Assembly (NCBI RefSeq): GCF_947495285.1
Contig: NZ_CANLXZ010000012.1
Span: 1-64,000 of the forward strand
DNA: 64,000 bases
Direction: 5' to 3'
Source of the DNA: an uncultured Nonlabens sp.
GTDB taxonomy: Bacteria; Bacteroidota; Bacteroidia; Flavobacteriales; Flavobacteriaceae
Shown one piece after another: positions 18,442 through 27,283 of the stretch. Each line of letters opens with the position of its first letter. The stretch's first letter is position 1. Position numbers and translations under genes: made by a program. Under the pieces are notes generated by a model. That model did no database searches and was not told the DNA's origin. It saw only the letters and a list, made by a program, of their open reading frames with translations.

Positions 18442-20238
18442 TTATTCGTTTATTTCAAAAATAATAGGTAGTGCATAAATAACACCAACCTCTTTACCTT
18501 TTTGTTTACCAGGAATCATTTTTGGTAGTTTGTTAATTACACGGACAGCCTCATTTTGAAGTTGATTATTTTTAGCTTTAGACTTCACATCAACAACATT
18601 TCCATTTTTATCGATTTTGAATTGAACCGCAATTTTATGGAGTCCTGGTAAGTCTTGTGCAATCTCTGTATTAAAGTTTTTGCTTACAAACTGGGTGATT
18701 TTATCTTGAGTACATTTTTTAATCTCGGTTTGAGTTCCTATACAGTCTTCAAAATGAGCTACTTCTTCTAACATGGCAAATGGAACGTCTTGATAAATAA
18801 CCTCGGCATCAGGATCAATTTCATCAGAAACTGGAAAAACTTCTTCTATTTCTATTATTTCTTTTATGTAATCTGATGAAGTGGTCACTGCTTTTAATAT
18901 GATCGAACATAATTTACTGTATTCTTCATTTGTAAGGTCAGATACATTATCCTTTCCTATTCCATCAAGAAAACCTTGAACTATAGTATCAGATGCATTA
19001 GAATTCCACGCTTCTGGACCACCAGTATAACTAGGTTCTGAATCTGGAGATTCTGTTATCTTTAGAATGTGAAATCTATTATCTGTATCGTCTACAACTA
19101 ATGTTTCTCCGTTCTCGCTTAACTTTTTAGAAATTTTTAAATAACGTTTCAAATCCATTCCTTCAAATATTTCTGGTCTGTTCTCCTTTGAAGAAGTCGC
19201 CATTTTATCTTTAAATGACTTTAAAAAAATTATTTCGTCTTGGGTTATTCCTTTATAAAAATCCTTGGCGCCATATTTAAAGGTTGATAAACGAGGCAAG
19301 AATGCTAATTTTTCATCATTAGATTCTATATTTATCCCATTTTGTGATTTCAACTCTTCCACGTCTTGTGTGCAAGCTGTAAAAATCAAACTACCCAATA
19401 CTATAGGAAGTAAGTAAGCTAGTTTTAATAAAGCTTTTGTGGTACTTTTCTTTTTTTGTAACATAAGGATTCGGTTTTTTAAAAGTGATTTATTGAAATA
19501 AGAGCTGGCTAGTGAAAACTGTTCTGCGCCAAAAACAGTATTCAATAAAGACTCTTGATAGGTTATAGGTTCTTGATTTTTAGTTAGTACATGATCCACG
19601 ATGTATTCATGGACTTGTTTTAATTCTTTTTGTGCGATATAACAAATAGGGTGGAACCAGAAAAGGATTTTATACACCTCATAAGCCATTAAATCCCAAG
19701 AATGTAATTGTTTTACATGGATAATTTCGTGAGCTACTATGTCATCTACCTTTTTAGAATCTAGATTTTCATCTATTACTATATTCTTGAAGAATGAAAA
19801 AGCAGTAAGTTTTTGAGAGGTTTTAGTAATCCATATTCCATCTTTGAAATGAGTAGTTCCTTTCCTAATCATCTCTTTTATGCTGGCCACATTATATAGA
19901 AAAAATAGAAGACTGATAAATGTACCGATACTATAAATAATCACGGCGATCATTTTATAATCAATAGGTGTTGATGTCTTTGTGATAATAGGTTGTTCAC
20001 TTATCATAGATATATTCTCTATATCTAGCGATGCGAGTGGTGCCACCTCATCTATTACTACTGGAGTCATGTCTATAGAAAAAGGCGCGCCCAAAAACGG
20101 AATCGTTAAACTAAGCAAAGGAATAGCTAGTAAATAAGCTCTGTTCCACTGGAAAAACGTTTCTTTTCTTAGAAATAGATGATAAACACCATAAAATAAT
20201 ATGGCAAGTATGGAGCTGTGTAAGATATGTTGTATCAT
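18442..20238 (-). CDS. BlaR1-type M56 metallopeptidase with C-terminal TonB domain
   Basis: A 598-residue inner-membrane protein. Helices lie near residues 4-23, 34-50 and 95-117, then a cytoplasmic zinc peptidase with His170-Glu171-x-x-His174 and a likely third ligand in the HEYIVDH segment, then a fourth helix near 271-289 ending in a lipobox-like TAC. The periplasmic part ends in a TonB/energy-transducer C-terminal domain (about 520-598, FKIDKNGNVVDVKSK and LPKMIPGKQKGKEV). In BlaR1 the peptidase is activated by an outer signal and inactivates the BlaI repressor. Here the sensor is replaced by a TonB-like domain, common in Bacteroidota. It overlaps blaI by 4 nt (ATGA). Confidence 0.88.
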   Translation of the reverse strand: MIQHILHSSILAILFYGVYHLFLRKETFFQWNRAYLLAIPLLSLTIPFLGAPFSIDMTPVVIDEVAPLASLDIENISMISEQPIITKTSTPIDYKMIAVIIYSIGTFISLLFFLYNVASIKEMIRKGTTHFKDGIWITKTSQKLTAFSFFKNIVIDENLDSKKVDDIVAHEIIHVKQLHSWDLMAYEVYKILFWFHPICYIAQKELKQVHEYIVDHVLTKNQEPITYQESLLNTVFGAEQFSLASSYFNKSLLKNRILMLQKKKSTTKALLKLAYLLPIVLGSLIFTACTQDVEELKSQNGINIESNDEKLAFLPRLSTFKYGAKDFYKGITQDEIIFLKSFKDKMATSSKENRPEIFEGMDLKRYLKISKKLSENGETLVVDDTDNRFHILKITESPDSEPSYTGGPEAWNSNASDTIVQGFLDGIGKDNVSDLTNEEYSKLCSIILKAVTTSSDYIKEIIEIEEVFPVSDEIDPDAEVIYQDVPFAMLEEVAHFEDCIGTQTEIKKCTQDKITQFVSKNFNTEIAQDLPGLHKIAVQFKIDKNGNVVDVKSKAKNNQLQNEAVRVINKLPKMIPGKQKGKEVGVIYALPIIFEINE

Positions 20239-20597
20239 GATTTCTTCTTATTAATATCATTTAATATCTCTTCTAGGTCTTGTACGCTTAGGTCTTCTTG
20301 TTCCATAAAAAATGAAACCATATTTTTAAAAGAACCTTTAAAATAATTACTAGCTAGTTTACCAGCAGTGGCAGCTGTGTAGGCTTCTTTATTTACTTTA
20401 GGAAAATAGATATGTCCACGACCTTCTTTGCGATAATCCACAAAACCTTTGTTTTCTAAAATTCTAATTATGGTAGAAACGGTATTGTAAGCAGGTTTAG
20501 GAGATTTCATTTTTTCTATAATGCTTGCTACGTTTGCTTCTTTAAGCGACCATAGGTGCTGCATTATTTCTTCTTCGGCAGTAGTGAGTGTTTTCAT
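20235..20597 (-). CDS. BlaI/MecI/CopY-family transcriptional repressor
   Basis: A 120-residue winged-helix repressor. The N-terminal domain shows LTTAEEEIMQHLWSLKEANV, the recognition region KPAYNTVSTIIRILENKGFV and the wing KEGRGHIYFPKV. The C-terminal helices dimerise and carry the usual protease-sensitive region. It is translationally coupled to the M56 peptidase, so the pair forms a sensor-protease/repressor module. Three dyads of AACTAA/TTAGTT form lie directly upstream and overlap the promoter, indicating autorepression. No beta-lactamase gene is nearby, so the inducing signal is unknown. Confidence 0.93.
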   Translation of the reverse strand: MKTLTTAEEEIMQHLWSLKEANVASIIEKMKSPKPAYNTVSTIIRILENKGFVDYRKEGRGHIYFPKVNKEAYTAATAGKLASNYFKGSFKNMVSFFMEQEDLSVQDLEEILNDINKKKS

Positions 20598-20601
20598 ATG
20601 T

Positions 20602-20659
20602 AACTAAGTTCTTAGTTCAAAATTAAACTAACTGTTTAGTTTAAACTAATTTTTTAGTT
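20602..20659. promoter_or_regulatory. Three dyad operators upstream of blaI
   Basis: Three inverted repeats with AACTAA/TTAGTT arms: 20602-20617 (AACTAAG-TT-CTTAGTT), 20625-20642 (AAACTAA-CTGT-TTAGTTT) and 20644-20659 (AACTAA-TTTT-TTAGTT). Their centres are 24 and 18 bp apart. They flank the predicted -7 box of blaI, fitting binding of BlaI-like dimers and autoregulation. Confidence 0.7.
20618..20625 (-). promoter_or_regulatory. -7 box TAATTTTG for the blaI-M56 operon
   Basis: TAnnTTTG match on the minus strand, 20 nt before the blaI ATG and sandwiched between operator dyads one and two. Confidence 0.5.
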
Positions 20660-20755
20660 GAATAATACGTAAATAATTAATAAGTAATTGAAAATCAATT
20701 ATTTAATTAATTATTTCGTTTTTCTATAAAAAGTATAGAAAGTGCGTGATAGAAA

Positions 20756-21166
20756 TTAAGCGTTTATTTCTTCCCACAATTTCTCTGAAGTAAGGCGGTA
20801 GGTGCCTATAAAATCCCAAGAACATTCTGCTGGTTCTATGACAGATAAGAATGGCTGTCCATCTTTACGTCCTTTATATAGATGATAGATTTCACCTACT
20901 ATAGGTTCAAAAGAGAATTTTGCTCCATAGACCAACTGGTTATCTTCAAATTTTTTAACCATGGCATCGTACTGCTCTTTAAGTTGGTCAAATTGGGATT
21001 TGATCTCATGGTTGACTTTATTAATGTTAGTCTGTTTCCATGATGTAATATCAGGAGTAGTAATTTTAGGAGCGGCAACACCGCTAGAATAGGGAAGAAG
21101 TGCGGCGTTATAAGTGCCTGTCTCTTCATCATATACTACGTAATCTGGTTTTTTATCCTCGCTCAT
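20756..21166 (-). CDS. DUF2452 domain-containing protein
   Basis: A 136-residue cytoplasmic protein that matches DUF2452 in pattern. It has an N-terminal segment YNAALLPYSSGVAAPKI, a central helix with coiled-coil character (KVNHEIKSQFDQLKEQYDAM) and a C-terminal beta part VGEIYHLYKGRKDGQPFLSV and FIGTYRLTSEKLW. The function is unknown. The start at 21166 is supported by a -7 box only 4 nt upstream, suggesting a leaderless transcript. Single gene. Confidence 0.8.
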   Translation of the reverse strand: MSEDKKPDYVVYDEETGTYNAALLPYSSGVAAPKITTPDITSWKQTNINKVNHEIKSQFDQLKEQYDAMVKKFEDNQLVYGAKFSFEPIVGEIYHLYKGRKDGQPFLSVIEPAECSWDFIGTYRLTSEKLWEEINA

Positions 21167-21170
21167 GTTA

Positions 21171-21178
21171 CAAATTTA
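21171..21178 (-). promoter_or_regulatory. -7 box TAAATTTG for the DUF2452 gene
   Basis: TAnnTTTG match on the minus strand, 4 nt before the ATG. Confidence 0.5.
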
Positions 21179-21226
21179 CGACTTGCAATTTTGTTTTGTA
21201 TAACATTAACATGAATTTCTTAAACA

Positions 21227-21263
21227 AAAAATCGAGACAGATGTATGTGCCTCGATTTTTTTT
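21227..21263. terminator. Hairpin terminator with A and T tracts on both sides
   Basis: AAAAATCGAG / CTCGATTTTT stem with a 14-nt loop. It is the first terminator downstream of the large T9SS gene (stop at 21685) and shields the DUF2452 promoter. Confidence 0.75.
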
Positions 21264-21392
21264 AATACATCAGTCCCCTAAAACTGCTGTATTACTGCGC
21301 TAAGTTATGTAAGTATAGATTAGTATCACACGGTTATAAGATGATTTTACTTTCTGACTACTATGAAGTTGTATGTATGACTTGATGAATCT

Positions 21393-21408
21393 CGCTTTCG
21401 CGAAAGCG
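21393..21408. repeat. Palindromic element CGCTTTCGCGAAAGCG
   Basis: Exact copy 16 nt left of the fossil T9SS sorting-domain fragment. Confidence 0.9.
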
Positions 21409-21423
21409 TATTTAGAAACATCT

Positions 21424-21549
21424 TTATTGTTTTATAAATTTTAAAGATTGCCACTGATTGCTGTTTTTAATAGCAACAAAGTAAATTCCTGTTTCAAACT
21501 TACTGCTATCAATTCCATCATTTGCATTATAATTACCTTTTATGATTTT
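21424..21549 (-). pseudogene. Fossil C-terminal T9SS type A sorting domain
   Basis: A stretch of 41 codons ending in TAA without a start or upstream gene. It reads KIIKGNYNANDGIDSSKFET and then GIYFVAIKNSNQWQSLKFIK, with the family's spacing of Ile-Asp-x-Ser, Gly-x-Tyr-Phe-Val and terminal basic Lys-Phe-Ile-Lys. It is what remains of a secreted T9SS cargo gene; the frame is closed by a stop just upstream. Two copies of the palindrome flank it (21393 and 21654). Confidence 0.6.
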
Positions 21550-21653
21550 TTATGAAACAAAAATGTTCTAAAGAATCATGAATTTCAATACATAAACGAG
21601 TAACGGTAGGTTTCAGAGCATTAACAGTAATTCACAGTAGATGATATTAATTA

Positions 21654-21669
21654 CGCTTTCGCGAAAGCG
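21654..21669. repeat. Palindromic element CGCTTTCGCGAAAGCG
   Basis: Exact copy 15 nt beyond the stop of the 1731-aa T9SS protein. Confidence 0.9.
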
Positions 21670-21684
21670 AGACCTCAACAAATC

Positions 21685-24600
21685 TTATCTTTTTAAACTA
21701 AAATGTGATTTTAAAATAGACATTTGGCCTGTGTTAGGATCTGTATATTCTAATGAAAACCAGTAATCTGACGAAGGCATAGGAGCACCATTATATGTTC
21801 CATCCCATCCTAGGCTGACTAATGATAATTGTTTAAGTAGCTTGCCATAACGGTCAAAAATGTATAATTTATTGCCATTATCAGTGAGGTTTTCTACTTG
21901 CCAGTAATCATTAAATCCATCATTATTAGGTGTGAAAAATCTAGGATATCTGAGAACTAAAACCTCATCTGTAGCGATACCACAGCTATTAGGACCTTTT
22001 ACAGATACTATATGAATACCGTCGTCTACATTTTCAAATATATTACTACGTTGCCATGGTCCATTATCTAATCGATACCAGTACATATCTCCACGGTCGT
22101 TAGTCACATTTACTGTGATTACAGGACTGTTGTCAAATTGAGTAGTGGAAAGTACAGCCTCAGCCATTAAGTAAGGTTCTTGAACTACAGTAGTACGATC
22201 TATATTTACACAACCTGTAGTACGATTAGTAACTTCTACTTCATAATCACCTATAGCGTTTACTCTAAAACTACCATCTGTACTTCCCATAACCTCATTA
22301 CCTGCAAAAAACCATCTGAAGGTATATTCACTTGTAGATAGCTGTGTATCGAGAAGTGGTAGTCTCGAAGGGTCGATAGGTACACCATTTTCATTAAAAC
22401 AAGCTTCATACTCGTCTTCTAGCATAGGTTCTGGTAATAATAATCCTGTGATCTCAAAGCTAGTAGTCGCAAAACAATTTGTAACGTTATTTTCTACTCG
22501 TACATAAATGGTTTCATTAATTGCTGTGTTTTGGTAGTTTGTTGCGATACCAGGGACTCCATTGATAGCATCATCACTTGTTAAATGATAGGTTAAATCA
22601 TGGGTCAAAGGATCTAAACCTCCTAGAATAACATTTTCTTGTTGTGTTAAATCAAAAATAGTGAGTCCATCATTACCTCCTGTAAGATCGCATTTTTCCA
22701 GATTTCCAGGTGCAGCAATAACGACATTAGGATTAAAGTTAACGGCAACTACTGCGCTCTCATCCATACAACCGTTGCGACTTATTGTGTACGTATACAT
22801 ACCAGGACCATCAACAGCTGGGTCAAATATGCCTGTGCCAGAATTAAAAGCTGGACTCCAAGAGCCTCCGGTATCAGGGGTTCCATTTAAAGCGCTTATC
22901 AGATCAACAGGAATGCTTGTGTTACAAAATACAATCGATCCATCTGTTCCTGGATCTGGAGCTGGAGTCACATCTACTGCAACTTGAGCAGTAGATGGAG
23001 GACATGCATTTAATGCTGGTAAAGTATAGGTATAAGTTCCTGCCGCATCCATAGTAGGATCAAATACACCAGTTGTACTAGTTAATGCAGGCGTCCATAC
23101 ACCACCTGTTTCCGGCGTTCCTGTTAGAGAGTTAAAAAGATCCACGGCATTTGCATTTGCACATATTTCTAGACTGCCATCCATTCCTGGATCTGGTGAT
23201 GTGGTAATGGTAATGGTTAATTGAGCACTACCATCTGGACAAGGTGCGTTACCTGAAACGGTATAGGTGTAAACTCCAGCAGGATCCATGGTAGGGTCAA
23301 AAATACTTGTGCCACTTACTAATGGAGGCGACCAGGTACCTCCAGCATCTGGAGTTCCATTTAATAAAGTAGTTAAATCTACAGTTGCTCCAGTAGAACA
23401 TAAATCTTCGGTATTATCTAGTCCTGGATCTGGTTCGGTAATTTTTACTACGGTCACTTGAGCTGTAGTTGGAGGACAAGAATTCAAGGCTGGTAAAGTA
23501 TAGGTATAAGTTCCTGCCGCATCCATAGTAGGATCAAATACACCAGTTGTACTAGTTAATGCAGGCGTCCATACACCACCTGTTTCCGGCGTTCCTGTTA
23601 GAGAGTTAAAAAGATCCACGGCATTTGCATTTGCACATATTTCTAGACTGCCATCCATTCCTGGATCTGGTGATGTGGTAATGGTAATGGTTAATTGCGC
23701 AGAGTCGTCTGGACAAGGTGTATTTCCTAAAACGGTATAGGTATAGATTCCAGCAACATCCATGGTAGGGTCAAAAATACTTGTACCACTTATTAATTGA
23801 GGCGACCAGGTACCTCCAGCATCTGGAGTTCCATTTAATAAAGTAGTTAAATCTACAGTTGCTCCAGTAGAACATAAATCTTCGGTATTATCATCACCAG
23901 CATTTACTGCTGTATTTATTGTTACGTTAACCATGGAGCTTACTTCTATACATGCAGATGTTGCAGGTAACGTATAGGTGTAACTTCCTGCGGGATCTAT
24001 CGCTGGATCAAAAACACCTGTGTTGCTGTTAAGTGAAGGGGACCATAAACCTCCATTATCTGGAGTGCCATTAATAGAATTAAATAAATCTACAGGTGCA
24101 CCTGTACTGCACAAAGTAAGATTACCGTCTGTGCCAGGATCACGTTGTTCTTCAACGATTATAGTCATTTCTGAAGTATCAGTGGCACATGATGGAACTG
24201 CTGTTACTGTATACGTATATACTCCAGCCGCATCCACCATCGGATCAAAAACTCCTGCAGTTGTTAAAGGTGGTGACCAGCTCCCGCCAGAGTCTGCCTC
24301 ACCTCCAAAAAAGTTAAAAAGGGTAAAAGGGTTACTATCAGAACAGAAAGTAATTTCCAAATCTGGGCCAGCTTCTACCGTCTTTTGAATATCAATTATA
24401 GCCGGAGAAGTTATACTAGAAGAAGCGATCAAATTAGAAGTTAAATCACAATTAATAGCATAGGCACTATTTGTTGCAATATCAAAAGAGGTCAACCCAT
24501 TAGCCGGTAATCTTGCTTCAATCACAATTTCAAAAGTATCTGTGTTTGAAAGGGTTCTTGTATTCTCAAAACGTATGGTTCTGCTATTTCCTGCGGTAAA

Positions 24601-26880
24601 TCCAGTATTTCCAGTTGTTGTAGAAGGACAATTAAAATTAGAAGAATCAAAAATATTTGAAGGTATGTAATTCAAATAGGAGATCGTAAAATCATTACTA
24701 GTAGTAATTATATTTTCAAATGAAAAAGTACTGTTGCGATTCAGTGAAGTAGGGAAAAAGCGATCTCCAAAAGCAGGCAATTCATCAAAAATTTGAAATT
24801 GCGTGGCATCTCTATTTCCTATATTTTCTACCGTTAGTCTGTAATAAATAGTGTCATAGCAATTAGGATCTACTATCAGAGGTGTGCTTTGAAAAGTGAT
24901 GTTATCAAGAGAAACTTCTTTTTTTAAAATCAAAACAGAGGAGTCGATGACATTTACTTTGGCAAAGTCAGAAGTATCGAGAATAGCACCAGTATTCTCA
25001 ATTATTGAAGCGCTATTATCAATATTACCAGCGTTAGTCTGTGGTCTAATGCGCACGCGTACCGTAGCACAGTAAAAAGTATCTGTTATCGCACAACCAG
25101 TGTCATAAGTAAAAACTTCACAGGTTTGATCAATACTTATATTATTCCACTCTAGTGTTTGTCCATTTAGGTTAAAAGTAGTGGCAGTAGGCATATTAGT
25201 GTTATCTACAGAAACAAATTCATAACGAGCATCTAATACATCTTCCATGCGGCCGTTAAAATCAATACTACCATTATTTTGCACACAAATTTGAAATTCT
25301 ACTTCATCGTTAGGAACTACGTTTGTGATACTGGTAGTAAAAGGATCAGGAGTATTTGCTATCCTTACATTTTTAACAATACATACATCCATTGAAGGTG
25401 CTTCTATTAATAGATCTATGCAAGACTGATTACCTGTAGGTACATTTGGTGCGTTATCTAGAATGATATCAGCAGTAAAGTCTACACAATTTGTGAGAAG
25501 ATCACCAGGGCTTGTGGAAGCATCAACATCAAAAAAGATACCTATTCCTACATCATCACCTGGATAAATTTGCGTGGTGTTTTGAGCTACAATTCTAATC
25601 TCATCTCCACTTGCCCCATTCCAGTTAAAACGCTGGCCACTATCGTCAGGTAATGTGAAACTACGGTCTAGAGTTCCATTTATAAATACATCAAAAACAC
25701 CACTAGGACTAAACGAGCTTATGGTTCCTATAACCTCATAACTTACAGGTATTAACCCAGGAGGTATTACATCGATAATCTCATAGTTACCTATAGCACG
25801 GTTATCAGCATTAAAGAAGAATAGGTCGTATCTACCTTGACAACCAGCCACAGGGTTTTTAGCAACGACTGTTTTTCCTATAGCACTATTTTCTTCTGGA
25901 GCAGGTAATGCACTGGTCGCTGTAACAATGCTGGTTGCGCTCGCTATATTTGTTTGGGCAGTTTGTCCCACTGGAGTACCGTTAAGTTCAACGGTGTTGC
26001 TTAAAGATTGTCCTTCGGCAAGCATGCCACAGGGAGAATAATCCACTTCAACTATAAATTCTACAAAGGGAAAAGGATCAGAGCCTATGAGGCTGTTGTT
26101 CAATTCTATTTGACTTGTAATTGTATTAAATGTTCCTGGACCACTTATCAAAGAAACAACGGCACAAGGAGGTGAAGCTATTTCAGAAATTGTTACATTT
26201 TCTAGGTTAAGCATTCCAAAAGAAATGCCTTGAAAAGCAGGACCTTTTTGAATGATGATTCTATAATTTGCAATGCTATTTGTGTTTTGAACAAATGTAT
26301 TTCCTGCAGTATCGTTTACGGCAGGTAAAATAGCTTCTTTAGAAATGGCACCCCAAGGATTTACAGCGCTTGCTATACTTGTTAGTCCTGGCGACGTGCA
26401 AAAATTTTCTGTGTTTCCATTGCTAGTATAATCTGCACAAATGTTATTTGTTACACTAAATCCATTAGGTGTTTCTCCAGCGCAAAAGCTTACTGCTATA
26501 GTGAAAGAGCCACGTTGTATATTATTAGGTATGTTAAATACAACCGTAGGTAAAGCACTAGTATCTATTAAATTAGGAATAGTATTGGGTGAATTTACAG
26601 GGAAACCATTTTGATCTATAAAAGCATTGTTTGCTCTTACATCACTAGCTACAAAACATAATCCTGCAGGAATAATATCTGTAATTACCAGTGTGTTATT
26701 ACTATTTAAGTTTTGAAATTCAATGGTGTAGTTAAATCTTTCACCAGATTGTATAGATGCTACTTCTGGGGTTGATTTTTGTATACTAGCTTCGCCGCTA
26801 CTGCTGCTTGCGGTTATAACTTGAGCATTAATATGACTTCCGTACAGGCAAATGATGAATAAAAGGTAAAATATTTTCAT
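21685..26880 (-). CDS. Giant T9SS type B (gliding motility-associated C-terminal) repeat protein
   Basis: A 1731-residue secreted protein with a signal peptide ending near HINAQ. The first about 820 residues are DUF11-like beta-sandwich modules with the pattern F-x-I-x-V-N-x-G/P-G-L (for example QNNGSIDFNGRMEDVLDARY). Then come seven modules of about 78 residues (about 830-1385), each with a leading D-P-G or similar, an early Cys, NGTPDxGGxWSP, FDPxxDxAGxYTYT and a late Cys. The C-terminus is a CHU_C/T9SS type B signal (FFTPNNDGFNDYW, YIFDRYGKLLKQL, WDGTYNGAPMPSSDYWF). It is exported through the T9SS to the surface or medium, probably as an adhesin. Modules 3-4 are duplicated as 5-6 with near-identical DNA. 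Confidence 0.92.
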   Translation of the reverse strand: MKIFYLLFIICLYGSHINAQVITASSSSGEASIQKSTPEVASIQSGERFNYTIEFQNLNSNNTLVITDIIPAGLCFVASDVRANNAFIDQNGFPVNSPNTIPNLIDTSALPTVVFNIPNNIQRGSFTIAVSFCAGETPNGFSVTNNICADYTSNGNTENFCTSPGLTSIASAVNPWGAISKEAILPAVNDTAGNTFVQNTNSIANYRIIIQKGPAFQGISFGMLNLENVTISEIASPPCAVVSLISGPGTFNTITSQIELNNSLIGSDPFPFVEFIVEVDYSPCGMLAEGQSLSNTVELNGTPVGQTAQTNIASATSIVTATSALPAPEENSAIGKTVVAKNPVAGCQGRYDLFFFNADNRAIGNYEIIDVIPPGLIPVSYEVIGTISSFSPSGVFDVFINGTLDRSFTLPDDSGQRFNWNGASGDEIRIVAQNTTQIYPGDDVGIGIFFDVDASTSPGDLLTNCVDFTADIILDNAPNVPTGNQSCIDLLIEAPSMDVCIVKNVRIANTPDPFTTSITNVVPNDEVEFQICVQNNGSIDFNGRMEDVLDARYEFVSVDNTNMPTATTFNLNGQTLEWNNISIDQTCEVFTYDTGCAITDTFYCATVRVRIRPQTNAGNIDNSASIIENTGAILDTSDFAKVNVIDSSVLILKKEVSLDNITFQSTPLIVDPNCYDTIYYRLTVENIGNRDATQFQIFDELPAFGDRFFPTSLNRNSTFSFENIITTSNDFTISYLNYIPSNIFDSSNFNCPSTTTGNTGFTAGNSRTIRFENTRTLSNTDTFEIVIEARLPANGLTSFDIATNSAYAINCDLTSNLIASSSITSPAIIDIQKTVEAGPDLEITFCSDSNPFTLFNFFGGEADSGGSWSPPLTTAGVFDPMVDAAGVYTYTVTAVPSCATDTSEMTIIVEEQRDPGTDGNLTLCSTGAPVDLFNSINGTPDNGGLWSPSLNSNTGVFDPAIDPAGSYTYTLPATSACIEVSSMVNVTINTAVNAGDDNTEDLCSTGATVDLTTLLNGTPDAGGTWSPQLISGTSIFDPTMDVAGIYTYTVLGNTPCPDDSAQLTITITTSPDPGMDGSLEICANANAVDLFNSLTGTPETGGVWTPALTSTTGVFDPTMDAAGTYTYTLPALNSCPPTTAQVTVVKITEPDPGLDNTEDLCSTGATVDLTTLLNGTPDAGGTWSPPLVSGTSIFDPTMDPAGVYTYTVSGNAPCPDGSAQLTITITTSPDPGMDGSLEICANANAVDLFNSLTGTPETGGVWTPALTSTTGVFDPTMDAAGTYTYTLPALNACPPSTAQVAVDVTPAPDPGTDGSIVFCNTSIPVDLISALNGTPDTGGSWSPAFNSGTGIFDPAVDGPGMYTYTISRNGCMDESAVVAVNFNPNVVIAAPGNLEKCDLTGGNDGLTIFDLTQQENVILGGLDPLTHDLTYHLTSDDAINGVPGIATNYQNTAINETIYVRVENNVTNCFATTSFEITGLLLPEPMLEDEYEACFNENGVPIDPSRLPLLDTQLSTSEYTFRWFFAGNEVMGSTDGSFRVNAIGDYEVEVTNRTTGCVNIDRTTVVQEPYLMAEAVLSTTQFDNSPVITVNVTNDRGDMYWYRLDNGPWQRSNIFENVDDGIHIVSVKGPNSCGIATDEVLVLRYPRFFTPNNDGFNDYWQVENLTDNGNKLYIFDRYGKLLKQLSLVSLGWDGTYNGAPMPSSDYWFSLEYTDPNTGQMSILKSHFSLKR
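22990..23937 (-). repeat. Recent tandem duplication of a two-module unit (474-bp period)
   Basis: By direct comparison 23015-23223 equals 23489-23697 base for base (209 nt), and 23325-23418 equals 23799-23892 (94 nt). The parts between are more diverged. The offset is 474 bp, or 158 residues, two modules of the T9SS protein. The mosaic of identity points to recent duplication or gene conversion. Confidence 0.9.
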
Positions 26881-26897
26881 TTTAAAAAGTTATTGAA

Positions 26898-27283
26898 TTA
26901 TACAGACAGCCTCTGTTTTATTTGATTTTTATAAATAGTATTAGGTTCAAACATTCTGATAATTGTTTTATGAAAAATGCTATTTTTAAAATGAGAACCA
27001 TTTATTCTAAAGCAAAACTCATCAAAATAAGCTTGAACATGCCATGTACTAACATGAGGAGGTAGTTTTCTTATCCAGGGCTTAACTAGTCTAACAATAC
27101 ATGTGTACTTATTTAAAATCAACACCTTTATTATTGTAAATCTGTTCAAAATTGAAGTTTTTTTTAAGGATTTGCAGCCCTCTATTTATCCGTTAATATT
27201 TTAGTTGAGGTACTTATGTGTTCTTCAAATATTGGTGTTAAAGATTTTACAGAAGTGTCATTTAAAGGCTTCAGGTAAACTCC
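26898..27283 (-). pseudogene. Degraded IS1595/ISXO2-type transposase (C-terminal part)
   Basis: The last 83 codons (27149-26898) contain KPWIRKLPPHVSTWHVQAYF and DEFCFRIN, matching the C-terminal catalytic segment of ISXO2-like transposases (K-x-W-L-R-G-x-H...Y-x-x-E-F-x-F-R-x-N). Upstream, in a neighbouring frame, VKSLTPIFEEHISTSTKILT and DK-stop-RAANPLK fits the middle of the same domain, with a TAG where Trp is usual (27182-27184) and a shift in the A-run beyond. The N-terminal part, zinc ribbon and terminal inverted repeats were not found. It lies just upstream of the T9SS gene. The similarity is from memory of the family. Confidence 0.55.

Noticed and set aside
20235-20597. Beta-lactam resistance locus
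   Set aside because: BlaI and M56 are present, but no beta-lactamase or PBP gene is beside them.
22661-22987. Open frames opposite the giant T9SS gene
   Set aside because: They are a by-product of the repeated Gly/Pro/Thr-rich modules on the other strand.
22990-23937. CRISPR-like or satellite array
   Set aside because: The period of 474 bp and full coding capacity show protein-module duplication.
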